This document shows, piece by piece, positions 27,260 to 36,455 of a stretch of 64,000 nt of DNA. The DNA is from CAYSCW01 sp964449165 (GTDB lineage: Bacteria; Acidobacteriota; Aminicenantia; Aminicenantales; Aminicenantaceae). The notes beneath the pieces were generated by a model. That model ran no database searches, had not been told where the DNA came from, and saw nothing but the letters and a program-made list of their open reading frames with translations. The stretch is taken from positions 1-64,000 of the forward strand of contig CAYVAT010000004.1 in NCBI GenBank assembly GCA_964449165.1. The letters run 5' to 3'. The position numbers and the translations under genes are program-made. Position 1 is the stretch's first letter, and the number at the start of each line of letters is the position of its first letter.

Positions 27260-28520
27260 GATGCCTCCATTCAGAGGGAATATACATGACACCATATCTT
27301 TCCTTGACCTTGGCGCTTTCTATGACATTAAACCTGTAGCATCTTTCCCAGTGGTCATAAGCATGCAGACAAGAAAAATCGTAGATGGATGCGGTGAAAA
27401 GATAGGCTCCTGGAAGGAAAGGAATGGAATGAATGGTGTATTCGATGAACCCTTCTCCTTCAATATGATCGATATCGTAGTTGCTTGTTTTTGTGTTCGG
27501 TCCGGTCAGATGAATCCCTTCTTCCCGATAAAAGGCTATTCCAAAGACAGGCTTTTTGATTCTTTTGTGTGCACTGTAATGGATTCTGACTTTCATGAAA
27601 TCTCCGGTCTTGAAGACATCACTTTCTCTATCCTGACCGTTGTAGAATTCAATATTCGTTATTTCTGCCTCCCCGGTTCCCCATCGATTTGTGTCGTCGC
27701 CGGTTGGTCTCTCTTTTGGGGGAGGGGCTTCTTCTTTAACGACTTTCTTCTCTTCTAATCTTAAGGCTCGGTCTTCCTTCTTGTATAAAATCTTATGATA
27801 GTCTGAAATGACATCAACAGCATTACCTACAGAGACAATTGAGCCGTTATCCAGGAGAAAGACCCGGTCACAAATTTTTTCGATCGTTACCAGATCATGG
27901 GAGACGATAATGATTGTTTTTCCCTCATTCTTAAATCCATGAACTTTTTGCAGGCATTTCTTTTGAAAATTTTCATCGCCCACAGCCAGTATTTCGTCGA
28001 CAAGGAGGATATCCGGGTCGACATGGATAGCTATAGAAAACCCTAATCTGACATACATTCCTGAGGAATATGTTTTTATCGAGTTGTCGATAAACCTTTC
28101 CAGCCCAGAGAATTCGATGATATTTGCCATGTTTGAATCGATTTCTTTTTTTGTCAAACCCAGGATAGAACCGTTTATATAGATATTTTCTCTTCCGGAT
28201 AACTCCGAATGAAAACCGGCTCCGATCTCGATCAGGGCCGCTATCTTCCCTTGGGTGAAGATATATCCTCGATCAGGAAATAATATTCTGGCCATAAGCT
28301 TCAACAAAGTGCTTTTTCCTGAGCCGTTTTCTCCGATTATCCCGATGGTTTCCCCCTTTTTTATATCCATGTTGATCTCTTTGAGCGCCCAGAATTCATC
28401 ATAATAGGAGGATTTCTTGCCGGTCAAAAAATTAAGGACAGCATATTTCAGGTTAAATGTCTTCTCGTGGTATATCCTGAATTTTTTAGAAACATTCCTT
28501 ATGTTTATACTGTCTGTCAT
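27249..28520 (-). CDS. wzt: Polysaccharide ABC exporter ATP-binding protein with C-terminal carbohydrate-binding domain (Wzt)
   Basis: 423 residues. GENGSGKST at 63-71 is Walker A, YSSGMYVRLGFSIA the signature, ILLVDEILAVGD Walker B and VSHDL the switch His. A linker around 245-280 leads to a beta-rich C-terminal domain (EITNIEFYNGQDRES, MKVRIHYSAH, FGIAFYREEGIHL), the Wzt C-domain that recognises the modified end of the O-antigen in systems that cap their chains. With Wzm it exports finished lipid-linked polysaccharide. It overlaps wzm by 4 bases, and the methyltransferase/GT2 protein gene by 11. Confidence 0.93.
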   Translation of the reverse strand: MTDSINIRNVSKKFRIYHEKTFNLKYAVLNFLTGKKSSYYDEFWALKEINMDIKKGETIGIIGENGSGKSTLLKLMARILFPDRGYIFTQGKIAALIEIGAGFHSELSGRENIYINGSILGLTKKEIDSNMANIIEFSGLERFIDNSIKTYSSGMYVRLGFSIAIHVDPDILLVDEILAVGDENFQKKCLQKVHGFKNEGKTIIIVSHDLVTIEKICDRVFLLDNGSIVSVGNAVDVISDYHKILYKKEDRALRLEEKKVVKEEAPPPKERPTGDDTNRWGTGEAEITNIEFYNGQDRESDVFKTGDFMKVRIHYSAHKRIKKPVFGIAFYREEGIHLTGPNTKTSNYDIDHIEGEGFIEYTIHSIPFLPGAYLFTASIYDFSCLHAYDHWERCYRFNVIESAKVKERYGVMYIPSEWRHHGQ

Positions 28521-29293
28521 ATTGCCTCAGCAAACCTTCTGTTGTAGCGGTTAAAAACAAGATGTCCGAAGGCAAGAAAGACGCATCCTACTAGAAACAA
28601 AGAGATTAATTCAACTGGAGAAAGCCACTTGTTGTAGAGGAGTGAATTTCTGTAACTTTCCACAAACAGAACAGCCGGGTTTAGCCTGTAGAGGGATTGG
28701 AATCTTTCCGGGACAAGATCGACTGGATAGATGATCGGCGTCAGCCAGAACCAGATCTGGAGGAAGATCTCAAGCAGATGCCTGACATCGCTGAAAAAGA
28801 CATTCAAGGAGGATAATATAAAAGCTAATCCCTGAGTGAAGGCAAGTTGAAAAAGGATAATAAGAGGCAGGAGCAAAAGCGGAAGGCCGAGCTTGATCTT
28901 AAAAAGAACAAGGGCAGGAATGAGGATGATGAATGTCAAGAGAAATTGAACCAGGTTGGATAAGACTATGGATAAGGGGAGTATCTCCCTTGGGAAATAA
29001 ACCTTCTTCACCAGATTGGCATTATCCTTGATAGAACTTACCGCCATGGAGAGGGAGAGACTCAGAAAGGTCCAAGGCAGAAACCCGCACAGGAAAAAGA
29101 GAGGGAAATTTTCTACCCTGATTTTAATGATATACTGGAAAGCAATAGTATATACGATCAACATGATTAAGGGATTGAGCAGGGACCAAAAAAATCCTAG
29201 AATGGACCCTTTATATTTTACCTTTAAATCCCTGGCCACAAGATTGTAGATGAGGTTCTTGAACCTGTAGATTTCTTTGAGTTGATTAACCAT
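28517..29293 (-). CDS. wzm: Polysaccharide ABC exporter permease (Wzm, ABC-2 type)
   Basis: 258 residues, normal length. The N-terminal DLKVKYKGSILGFFWSLLNPL is the amphipathic gate-helix motif of Wzm/TagG permeases. Six hydrophobic segments follow, with VYFPREILPLSIVLSNL after the second pair and FWLTPIIYPVDLVPE near the C-terminus, all typical. It forms the channel with Wzt for undecaprenyl-linked polysaccharide. GAGG lies about 10 bases before the ATG. It ends within the start of wzt (4-base overlap). Confidence 0.93.
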   Translation of the reverse strand: MVNQLKEIYRFKNLIYNLVARDLKVKYKGSILGFFWSLLNPLIMLIVYTIAFQYIIKIRVENFPLFFLCGFLPWTFLSLSLSMAVSSIKDNANLVKKVYFPREILPLSIVLSNLVQFLLTFIILIPALVLFKIKLGLPLLLLPLIILFQLAFTQGLAFILSSLNVFFSDVRHLLEIFLQIWFWLTPIIYPVDLVPERFQSLYRLNPAVLFVESYRNSLLYNKWLSPVELISLFLVGCVFLAFGHLVFNRYNRRFAEAI

Positions 29294-29449
29294 GGTGCGC
29301 TTTCCTCAAGTTGGGTGAGAGCTGGAAAAGCATTTCCCGTTTCTCTTCCATGACAAGACCGGCAAGATTCATGCTTTACTCACAGGAATCTTATCTATCT
29401 CATAGTAGAAAGGGTAGCACGTTGGCCGTTTCTTCTCCTCTCGAGCATC

Positions 29450-30223
29450 TCATTTTCTCATTTTTACAATCTGAGCAGGAGAGCCTGCGGCGACGGCAAA
29501 TTCCGGTATATCAGAATTAACAAAGGAATTTGTTCCGATAACACTGTCTCTTCCGATCTTGCATCCATCAAAAACTTTTACTCCTGATCCAAGCCAGACA
29601 TTATCGCCTATTTCTATTCCCAGGCATCGAGCTCCTTGATAAGATACAGGGATATCGGTTCTCTCCATCGAATGACTCCCTCCTCCCATAAGATAACAGT
29701 AGGCGGCTATCAGGACATCGCTTCCCACTCGAACCCTGCAGTCTCTGGAAAATATGATACACATCATTCCCAGGTTCGCTCTTTTCCCGATTTCGATGAA
29801 GCCGCCTTTGCTGTTGAGTACCGTGTTTCGACTGATGAGTGTTTCCTCTCCAATCTTTATCCCGCTCTTCTTGCCGCCGTAGGCATCGAGGACAGCAAAA
29901 TCGTTGATTGCCACATTATCCTCAATTTCAATTTTATGAGGGTGTCTGAGTGTAATATTCCTGCCCCAGATCACTCCTTTCCCCACCCGTTTGATCAACA
30001 GCTTATAAAATTTTCTCCTCAAGTAATACCCCAAGGCCCCGGGAAAATTTCCGAAGAGGGAGGTAATAGTCTCGTAGAGCAAAAGAAAAATAATCCCTTT
30101 CTCGCCAACAGACAGATTTTTGTACTTCTGGAATGAGGAACGACCTCTGTTTTGCAGTTCGAAATGGACGCTTGTTGCCTTTTTTATACTGGAATCGTTC
30201 ATTTTAAGGAATGGATCCTCCAT
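29450..30223 (-). CDS. Left-handed beta-helix (hexapeptide repeat) acyltransferase
   Basis: 257 residues. About 90-250 carry repeated [LIV]G-x4 hexapeptides (IEIEDNVAINDFAV, IKIGEETLISRNTV, VRVGSDVLIAAYC, IEIGDNVWLGSGVKV, IGRDSVIGTNSFV). GGSHSME carries the catalytic His of WcaF/CysE-like enzymes, and PEFAVAAGSPAQIVKMRK is the common C-terminal end. It transfers acetyl or another acyl group to a sugar hydroxyl or amine. The N-terminal 90 residues include a membrane-associated helix (EKGIIFLLLYETITSLFG). It is 7 bases after the GT2 gene at 30231. Confidence 0.88.
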   Translation of the reverse strand: MEDPFLKMNDSSIKKATSVHFELQNRGRSSFQKYKNLSVGEKGIIFLLLYETITSLFGNFPGALGYYLRRKFYKLLIKRVGKGVIWGRNITLRHPHKIEIEDNVAINDFAVLDAYGGKKSGIKIGEETLISRNTVLNSKGGFIEIGKRANLGMMCIIFSRDCRVRVGSDVLIAAYCYLMGGGSHSMERTDIPVSYQGARCLGIEIGDNVWLGSGVKVFDGCKIGRDSVIGTNSFVNSDIPEFAVAAGSPAQIVKMRK

Positions 30224-30230
30224 TGTATCA

Positions 30231-31106
30231 TTATTTTAATAGACTTTTTGCAAATCCGAATGACCAGGCTAGATTCCCCATGAAAAAGATGGGCAGGATG
30301 AGGAGAAAGTCTTTCAGCAAGCCAATTTCTAATGAGATGATATGTTTTAAAACCAGGAATGTTCTTATCACCGGTAAAAATGGGATGAACACAAGATGGT
30401 TGGACAGGAATGACCCAGGCAGCCTGGCGCGCTTTCGAGTCAGCATGGAATATTCTCCGTGTAATACCTGTTTCTTCAAATAATATGGAAAATTTGTGGT
30501 AAAAGAATGGGAGACTTTCATTTCAGGAGCAAAAAGGATGTATTCACCTTTTTTAACCAGATTATAAGAAAAAAGCATATCCACACCCTTACGGATATGA
30601 GGAAAGTTCCCGTATCTCTCAAAGATATCTCTGGAGATATAGCAATTGGCAGTAGAGATGAGCCTGACATACCTTGTGCGGCTTCCAGGGGAGAGTTGAA
30701 TGTCCTCAAGAAAGTATTCTGCCTTGCTGACTATGTTAGCAAAATTTGTGTTTCCGATGGATCCCCCCACGATTTTATATCCTTGTTTGTGCTTCTTGGT
30801 TATTGTCGAAAGCCAATTTCTTTCAGCAGTACAGTCTGAATCGATGAAGGCGATGATGTTCCCTTTAGCTTCCCTGAGCCCTATGTTCTTGGCATCCCCA
30901 GTAAAAGCCCTTTTTTTCAGTTGAATGACTTTAACCTCGGGGAATTTCCGCTGGATAATTTTTTTTGTGTCATCCTGAGAGCTATTGACCACGATGATTT
31001 CTTTCTTTCCCAGATAATCCTGGCAGGTTAAAGAAGTGAGAGTTTTGATGATTGTCGGTTGTGCATCATAAGCGGGGATAATTATTGATATCAGAGTATT
31101 GTCCAT
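30231..31106 (-). CDS. GT2-family glycosyltransferase, membrane-anchored
   Basis: 291 residues. ISIIIPAYDAQPTI, EIIVVNSSQDDT and IAFIDSDCTAERNWL are the GT-A donor and metal motifs. The usual VDDGS acidic pair is replaced by VNSSQDD, as in some polysaccharide GT2 enzymes. KGVDMLFSYNLVKKG holds the late acidic residue. Two C-terminal hydrophobic segments (FLPVIRTFLVLKHII, LLKDFLLILPIFFMG) suggest membrane anchoring. It lies between a GT4 gene (4 bases upstream) and the acyltransferase. Confidence 0.85.
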   Translation of the reverse strand: MDNTLISIIIPAYDAQPTIIKTLTSLTCQDYLGKKEIIVVNSSQDDTKKIIQRKFPEVKVIQLKKRAFTGDAKNIGLREAKGNIIAFIDSDCTAERNWLSTITKKHKQGYKIVGGSIGNTNFANIVSKAEYFLEDIQLSPGSRTRYVRLISTANCYISRDIFERYGNFPHIRKGVDMLFSYNLVKKGEYILFAPEMKVSHSFTTNFPYYLKKQVLHGEYSMLTRKRARLPGSFLSNHLVFIPFLPVIRTFLVLKHIISLEIGLLKDFLLILPIFFMGNLAWSFGFAKSLLK

Positions 31107-31110
31107 TTTT

Positions 31111-32265
31111 TTAATGGAGGCATTTGTTTAAGGCCGTCTGAAATTCTCGAGCTATTCGACTGGATGAGAAAAGGTCTTGATATAATTTAAAGCCCGCCTC
31201 TGCTATGTCCTTTCTCAGATTCTTATCCTCTTTGAGCAAGACGATGGATTCTGCCAGAGCTTCGGAGTTGGCCATCTCGCACAAAATTGAATTTATCTTG
31301 TGCTGGAAAACCTCTTGTGCTGCAGGCGAATTGCCTGTTATGATAGGTTTTTTCATGGCCAATGCTTCATACACTTTTATAGGAATTCCTCTTCTGGCTT
31401 TATGGGTGTCACCAAAAATTCCCAAGCAAATGTCTGCATTCTTGATGTGAATGGGTAACTCTCTGTAATTTACCCAATCAATAAAAGAGACATTCTTGAT
31501 TTTTAATTTGTTGGCCAAATTTCTGATCTCGTCGGACAATTGTCCTGAACCTATGATTTCAAACTCGATTTCTCTGTCCCTCTCCAAGAGTTTAGCCGCT
31601 TTTATTATGTAAGAGATTCCCTGAAGGGGAATGAATTTCCCATAAAAGAGGACTCTTAGATGGTTTGTATTGTCTCTTTGTTCTTCCCGAGGACGGTAAA
31701 AGAAATTTGTTTCATCAGCTCCTAAAGGAATTTTATAAAATTTTTCTCTGGGGATTTTGAATTCTTGGCAATAATAATCCCTGTAATTATCGGTTTCTAT
31801 GATAACCATATCTGCCAAACGACAGCTCATTTCATCGACGAGATGAATGATCTTAGATTTTATTGATGCTTTGTTTATATATTTTCTGTCTTCTACTGAA
31901 GTTTCATAGAGAGGAAAGACTGGTGAAAAAATTAAGGGCTTCCTCCTCAGTGCAGCCAATAGTTTGGCCAGCGGCATATCAAAGTAACCGTTGTAGCCGA
32001 CGACAACAGCATCATGGTCTTCCAGTTGAATGTAGCACACAGCTAGGCGAGTATAAATAAAAACAAATTGAAAGACAATTTTTATCATTGACTTTAAAGA
32101 GAAGAACTCTGCCTTTTCTTTCTTGAGTTCCCAGTAGGGAACATGGCAGTCGATAACCTTAATGTTGAGCTGGCGGCATGCCTCTTTTAGGGTGATGGAA
32201 CGGGGAAATGAACTCTCATAAGTTCCGAAAAAACAGACTGAATTCTCTCTTTTCTTTTCCTTCAT
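31111..32265 (-). CDS. GT4-family glycosyltransferase
   Basis: 384 residues, GT-B fold. VCFFGTYESSFPRSI opens the acceptor half. A hydrophobic stretch (IKIVFQFVFIYTRLAVCYIQL) likely dips into the membrane. The donor half has LRVLFYGKFIPLQGISYIIKA and GIPIKVYEALAMKKPIITG, in which the second Glu of the EX7E motif is retained. The ATG overlaps the end of the flippase gene by 4 bases, so translation is coupled. Sugar donor unknown. Confidence 0.87.
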   Translation of the reverse strand: MKEKKRENSVCFFGTYESSFPRSITLKEACRQLNIKVIDCHVPYWELKKEKAEFFSLKSMIKIVFQFVFIYTRLAVCYIQLEDHDAVVVGYNGYFDMPLAKLLAALRRKPLIFSPVFPLYETSVEDRKYINKASIKSKIIHLVDEMSCRLADMVIIETDNYRDYYCQEFKIPREKFYKIPLGADETNFFYRPREEQRDNTNHLRVLFYGKFIPLQGISYIIKAAKLLERDREIEFEIIGSGQLSDEIRNLANKLKIKNVSFIDWVNYRELPIHIKNADICLGIFGDTHKARRGIPIKVYEALAMKKPIITGNSPAAQEVFQHKINSILCEMANSEALAESIVLLKEDKNLRKDIAEAGFKLYQDLFSSSRIAREFQTALNKCLH

Positions 32266-33728
32266 GGCTCTCTGAAATGATTCCTATCCACGCCAAAAAT
32301 ATTAACTGATTTAAGAAATTCTTTCAAAATCGAAAAGTCTTCTTTTCCAATCCCTCTAAAAAAGAAAAGAAACAGTCCATATAAGAGAAGAGCTGCCAGA
32401 GCCGTTAAAAAAAGCTGAGTGACTGAATTGACTTTGAAAAACCTCACCACCAGTGCCATGAGAGAGGCTGCCATAAAGGGTTTAAAAAGATGAGCAAAAT
32501 AATTCTCCATCTTTTCAACTTTGTTGGAATGGAACAATATGAATAGATAGGCAACAAAAGCTCCCAGACTCAGGCTCAATGGGGCAAGGTCAAATTCGTG
32601 CAGATGCATCATATAAAACCAGGCCCCGAGAAAAACGAAGAGATTTATGAGTTGAGTCAGAAAAATGGCGATCTTTTTCTCATAAACAAACAGGACTTGG
32701 TTGTGAAATCTAATCCATGAAAAAAATATCACCGCAGGAAGAAAAAGTTTGATAATGAGAGTTCCAGGAACATAATCTCTTCCAACGAGGAAGGCGATAA
32801 TCGGCTCGGCAAGGACATACCCTCCTAAGATGACAGGAAATAAGAGAATATTGGTGTACTTCCAGGCATATCTTAGGGAATCCTTGAGTTTATTCTCCTC
32901 TAAGGCATGAAATTCCACCAAAGATGGTAGAATGCTTTCGTTGATAAAGTAGATCAGCAAAATCACACTAAAGCATATTTGGACTCCGACACCAAAATAT
33001 CCCACCACAGCCATGTCGCCGATAGACATTTTAGATAAAATGGTTATCAGCCAGACGAGCATACCTAGAATTGCTTGGCTCATGTACATCCAGAAACCAA
33101 AGGAGAGATATTTCCTGAATGGACTATCCAGGGGGACCTGATTTCTTGGCAGCAGACGGAAGGAGAGGAATAAACTCAGTAAAAAAGCTACGAGCGGAGC
33201 TGCAAAAAGTCCAAGAATAATCCCTGTCGCATAGAAAAAATAAAAAAGAAAAATAACAAGGACTGTCCTTGAGGCTATTCTTATTACGGGGATTAAAGCA
33301 TATGTTCCCATCCAGTTGTAAGAGTATAAGATTGATTCTCCAGCGAGGTTCAGTGAGAAGAGGAGGGCTGCCAAAGCAATAATCATAAAATAGGCGAGCT
33401 CATTTGGCCAATAGAGGATACCAATCCCCATGATGAAGAGGAAGACAGGAATTTTCATCCAGATGACTTTTTTGATGAGGGAGGGGATCATGAATTTATT
33501 TCTTATTCTCAGTTCCGGTACATATTTTATGATGATATACTGCCCCCCTAATCCCAAAACTCGGGCAATAATAAAATAGATGGAAAGCCAATAGGAATAG
33601 AACCCCATATTTTTTGGACCTAATAATCTCGGAATCAAAAGAATCTGGAGCGCTTGGATAATGAGGTTGGAGATTTTTCCTGATAGAAGGAAGAGCGCTC
33701 CCTTTATGATTTTATGTTTTCTTTGCAA
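32262..33728 (-). CDS. Wzx-type oligosaccharide flippase (MOP superfamily)
   Basis: 488 residues with about twelve to fourteen hydrophobic segments. The N-terminus GALFLLSGKISNLIIQAL with RLLGPKNMGFYSYWLS is the usual opening of Wzx/RfbX flippases. The second half starts YLSFGFWMYMSQAIL. It would flip undecaprenyl-linked repeat units. The start is TTG at 33728. A flippase beside a Wzm/Wzt exporter suggests that two glycans, or a separately flipped side-branch donor, are made here. It is coupled to the GT4 gene by a 4-base overlap. Confidence 0.87.
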   Translation of the reverse strand: MQRKHKIIKGALFLLSGKISNLIIQALQILLIPRLLGPKNMGFYSYWLSIYFIIARVLGLGGQYIIIKYVPELRIRNKFMIPSLIKKVIWMKIPVFLFIMGIGILYWPNELAYFMIIALAALLFSLNLAGESILYSYNWMGTYALIPVIRIASRTVLVIFLFYFFYATGIILGLFAAPLVAFLLSLFLSFRLLPRNQVPLDSPFRKYLSFGFWMYMSQAILGMLVWLITILSKMSIGDMAVVGYFGVGVQICFSVILLIYFINESILPSLVEFHALEENKLKDSLRYAWKYTNILLFPVILGGYVLAEPIIAFLVGRDYVPGTLIIKLFLPAVIFFSWIRFHNQVLFVYEKKIAIFLTQLINLFVFLGAWFYMMHLHEFDLAPLSLSLGAFVAYLFILFHSNKVEKMENYFAHLFKPFMAASLMALVVRFFKVNSVTQLFLTALAALLLYGLFLFFFRGIGKEDFSILKEFLKSVNIFGVDRNHFREP

Positions 33729-33801
33729 TGAATTTCACTTCACGGAGAAGAGGATCCTTGAATTTTGTGTTACCACCCAATTCTGAGATAGGGCCTTTTA
33801 T

Positions 33802-35097
33802 TCAATATTCGCTGTTCAATCTTTCGGCCAAGGATTTCCCGGCTAGAATATTTTGCTCCATGTTTTGATATTCCCATTGAGCATATCTTCCGCAGAGATA
33901 GATGTCGTTTTTCTCTAAAAAATGACGAATAAAAGAGATGGCTTCTTTTCGTTGATGATCATAGATGGCGTAGGCATAAGGGAGAGTCAAGATGTGAGTC
34001 AATATGATCTTATCGTCTGGGAAGAGGACTTCTGCTTTTATCAGATCTTCTATGGTTCTTTGAGTAAGGTTTTTGAGATTTAAAGGCCTTGTTCTGGAAA
34101 ATGATATTTCAGCACTTACTGAACTTTTCCTGGGGGGGACCATTTCCGGGGATTGGTTTTGGTAGAATCCCAACTTGTGAAAAATATAGTCTTTCTCGGG
34201 ATAATACACCCGCTGTTTTTCGGAAAGAGAAGGCCGGTCCACTCCTATATTGACTATATACAAGGAGGTCCATCTCAATTTCTTGGAGGCTGCCTTGATT
34301 TCTTGAGGAGGAGAATCGAGCATCTGGATGAGTTCAGTTAAAGGAAGAGTTGAGATAAGTTTCTCATAGAAGAATTTTTTCCCGCCATTTATTTCGAAGG
34401 ACTTGTTCTTTAAAGAGATGCTTGTGGCTTCAGAATTAAGATGAAGATTCTTGACGTGAGGAACAATAGAGTTAAAGATGGCTTGAATTCCCCCCTTTTG
34501 AGGATAGATAAAATTGGCATTTATTCCCAGGCAACGAGGGGCTCTTTTCAAGCTTCCATCCAGAACCTCCTCCAATGTCGGTAATGGAATAAATTTTCCC
34601 ATCCAATCGGTAGTCATTTCCTTCAAGGGTACAGTCCATTGTTTCAGATTGAAAGGAATCATGAAGTGCTTTGCAATTCCTTCTCCGAAAACCTTTAAAA
34701 TAAAATCTTCGAAGTTTGAAAATCCCCCTGGTTTTTCTCCATACCGCAACTTTGCATTCATTAAACCCAAGATGCATTCTTTGACAACCCCAACAGGAAG
34801 GCCGTATAAATTTGCCTGGAAAGGATAGCGAGTGTAAGTGCCTTTTGAGTATATCCATGCTTCTCTGGGCAGACATCTCATGTTATTTTTTATGAGCTTA
34901 TCTAACAATGATCTTACTTCTTGATTTCGGGTATAAAAAATATGGCCACCGTAATCAAAACTGAACCCATCGATTTTTTCTGTGCGGCATCCTCCCCCGA
35001 TCTCGCTGTTCTTTTCCCAGATTGTGTAATTTGTTTTTAAATAGTAGGCGGCACTCAAGCCTGTTGGTCCAGCACCTAGAATAGAAATCGGTTCCAA
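33802..35097 (-). CDS. FAD-dependent amine-oxidase/UDP-galactopyranose mutase-like oxidoreductase (copy 1)
   Basis: 431 residues. ISILGAGPTGLSAAYYL is the FAD-binding Rossmann motif with TIWEKNSEIGGGCRT (ribose Glu and the GG doublet). FDYGGHIFYTRN is close to the UDP-galactopyranose mutase motif, and TRYPFQANLYGLP follows. The C-terminal LCGRYAQWEYQNMEQNILAGKSLAE is the second FAD site. Likely role: a flavin-dependent change on a nucleotide sugar; the exact reaction is unknown. The start is TTG at 35097. It is about 40% or more identical by eye to the next gene; the pair is a tandem duplication. Confidence 0.8.
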   Translation of the reverse strand: MEPISILGAGPTGLSAAYYLKTNYTIWEKNSEIGGGCRTEKIDGFSFDYGGHIFYTRNQEVRSLLDKLIKNNMRCLPREAWIYSKGTYTRYPFQANLYGLPVGVVKECILGLMNAKLRYGEKPGGFSNFEDFILKVFGEGIAKHFMIPFNLKQWTVPLKEMTTDWMGKFIPLPTLEEVLDGSLKRAPRCLGINANFIYPQKGGIQAIFNSIVPHVKNLHLNSEATSISLKNKSFEINGGKKFFYEKLISTLPLTELIQMLDSPPQEIKAASKKLRWTSLYIVNIGVDRPSLSEKQRVYYPEKDYIFHKLGFYQNQSPEMVPPRKSSVSAEISFSRTRPLNLKNLTQRTIEDLIKAEVLFPDDKIILTHILTLPYAYAIYDHQRKEAISFIRHFLEKNDIYLCGRYAQWEYQNMEQNILAGKSLAERLNSEY

Positions 35098-35114
35098 TGG
35101 AATAAATTTCTTTC

Positions 35115-36413
35115 TTATTTTTTGCGAATATTATTTATTTCTTCAGCAATTTTCTTGCCGCTGGCTATGCTGTGATCCATGTTGAAGTATTCCCATTCAC
35201 CAAATCGACCGCAGGGATAGATGTGGTGTTTGCGTAAGAAATCATGGATTTTTTTCACGTTTTTTCTATGATCGAGATCGTAGATAACGTATGCACATCG
35301 GATATCTGCAACGTCTGAAACAGCTATTCTGTCATCAGGGGATAAGATTTTTGCCTTTATCAGGTCCTCAACGACTCTTTCTATGATATTCTCCTTACTG
35401 ATTTTCTTGGTCTTGGAATAAGAGATTTCGGTTGTAACTGAACTGCGGCTTTTGGGAGTTGTATGAGATGAAAGATTCATCGGAAAGCTGATCCGATGGA
35501 AGAGGAAATCAGGCTCATAGAAATAGACATAATGGTAAGGACTGATCTTTTCTCTGTCGACCCCCAGGTTGACGCAATAGACAGAATTATGTTTAAGCTC
35601 TTGGGAGGCTCGCCTCACTTCTTTTGGAACATTTTCTATGCATTTAGTGATTTCAGGAAGAGGCAGAGTGGAGATGAGCTTTTCGTAGAAGACTTTTTTG
35701 CCATCACTGAATTCAACACATTTTTTCCCCAAATAGACCTTGATCGCTTCCTTTTCCAATTTGATGTTCTTTACTTTGGTTAGGAAGGAAAAAGGGAGAC
35801 CTTCGATGCCTCCATGAAGTGGATACCAGAATTCTGTGTTGAATCCGAAGAGCCTTGGATTATCATGGAGCGCACCTTCGAGTAACTCTTCCATGGAAAG
35901 CCGAGGGACTCGGTTCCAGACCCATTCAAAATTCATCTTCTTGGGAGAAATCGTCCAAATTTTATTGGCATAGGGTATCATCAGATGTTTAGCAATACCT
36001 TCACCAAAGTTCCAGATGATCCATTCTTCATAATTTTGAGGTTCTTTGTCCTTTTTCTTCAAGGTATTAAAAAACCCCAAGATACAATCTTTGACAATCG
36101 AGACCGGCAGACCATAGAGATGTGATTGAAATGGAAACCGGGTATAGACATCACTCGATTTGTGATAGATCCAGGCTTCTCTTGATTGAATATGCAGGTT
36201 ATTGTTTAAAAGTCTTTTGATCAGTCTTGAGACATATTCATCCTTGGGAAAGAGGATGTGAGGTCCGTAGTCGAAGATAAAATCATCAATATGGATGGAG
36301 CGGCATAATCCACCGATTTTTTTTTCTTTCTCGAATATTTCATAGTCTTCTTTTAAATGGTAAGCCGCACTTAATCCTGCTAGACCAGCACCTAGAATAA
36401 CAACTTTGCTCAT
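35115..36413 (-). CDS. FAD-dependent amine-oxidase/UDP-galactopyranose mutase-like oxidoreductase (copy 2)
   Basis: 432 residues. VVILGAGLAGLSAAYHL and EIFEKEKKIGGLCRS bind FAD, FDYGPHILFPKDEYV and TRFPFQSHLYGLPVSIVK line the active site, and PCGRFGEWEYFNMDHSIASGKK is the C-terminal FAD site. It matches copy 1 motif by motif along its length, with conserved FGEGIAKHxMIP. AAGGA precedes the ATG. Copy 1 starts 17 bases downstream. Keeping two diverged copies suggests two related substrates or a heteromer. Confidence 0.8.
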   Translation of the reverse strand: MSKVVILGAGLAGLSAAYHLKEDYEIFEKEKKIGGLCRSIHIDDFIFDYGPHILFPKDEYVSRLIKRLLNNNLHIQSREAWIYHKSSDVYTRFPFQSHLYGLPVSIVKDCILGFFNTLKKKDKEPQNYEEWIIWNFGEGIAKHLMIPYANKIWTISPKKMNFEWVWNRVPRLSMEELLEGALHDNPRLFGFNTEFWYPLHGGIEGLPFSFLTKVKNIKLEKEAIKVYLGKKCVEFSDGKKVFYEKLISTLPLPEITKCIENVPKEVRRASQELKHNSVYCVNLGVDREKISPYHYVYFYEPDFLFHRISFPMNLSSHTTPKSRSSVTTEISYSKTKKISKENIIERVVEDLIKAKILSPDDRIAVSDVADIRCAYVIYDLDHRKNVKKIHDFLRKHHIYPCGRFGEWEYFNMDHSIASGKKIAEEINNIRKK

Positions 36414-36455
36414 CAGAAATCCTTGAGAGATTTTAAATAGGAACAGTCTTTTTTC

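Noticed and set aside
27260..27295. 12-residue N-terminal extension of the 1005-residue protein
   Set aside because: The ATG at 27259 has GGAGG just upstream, whereas the upstream start lies deeper in the wzt gene with no such signal.
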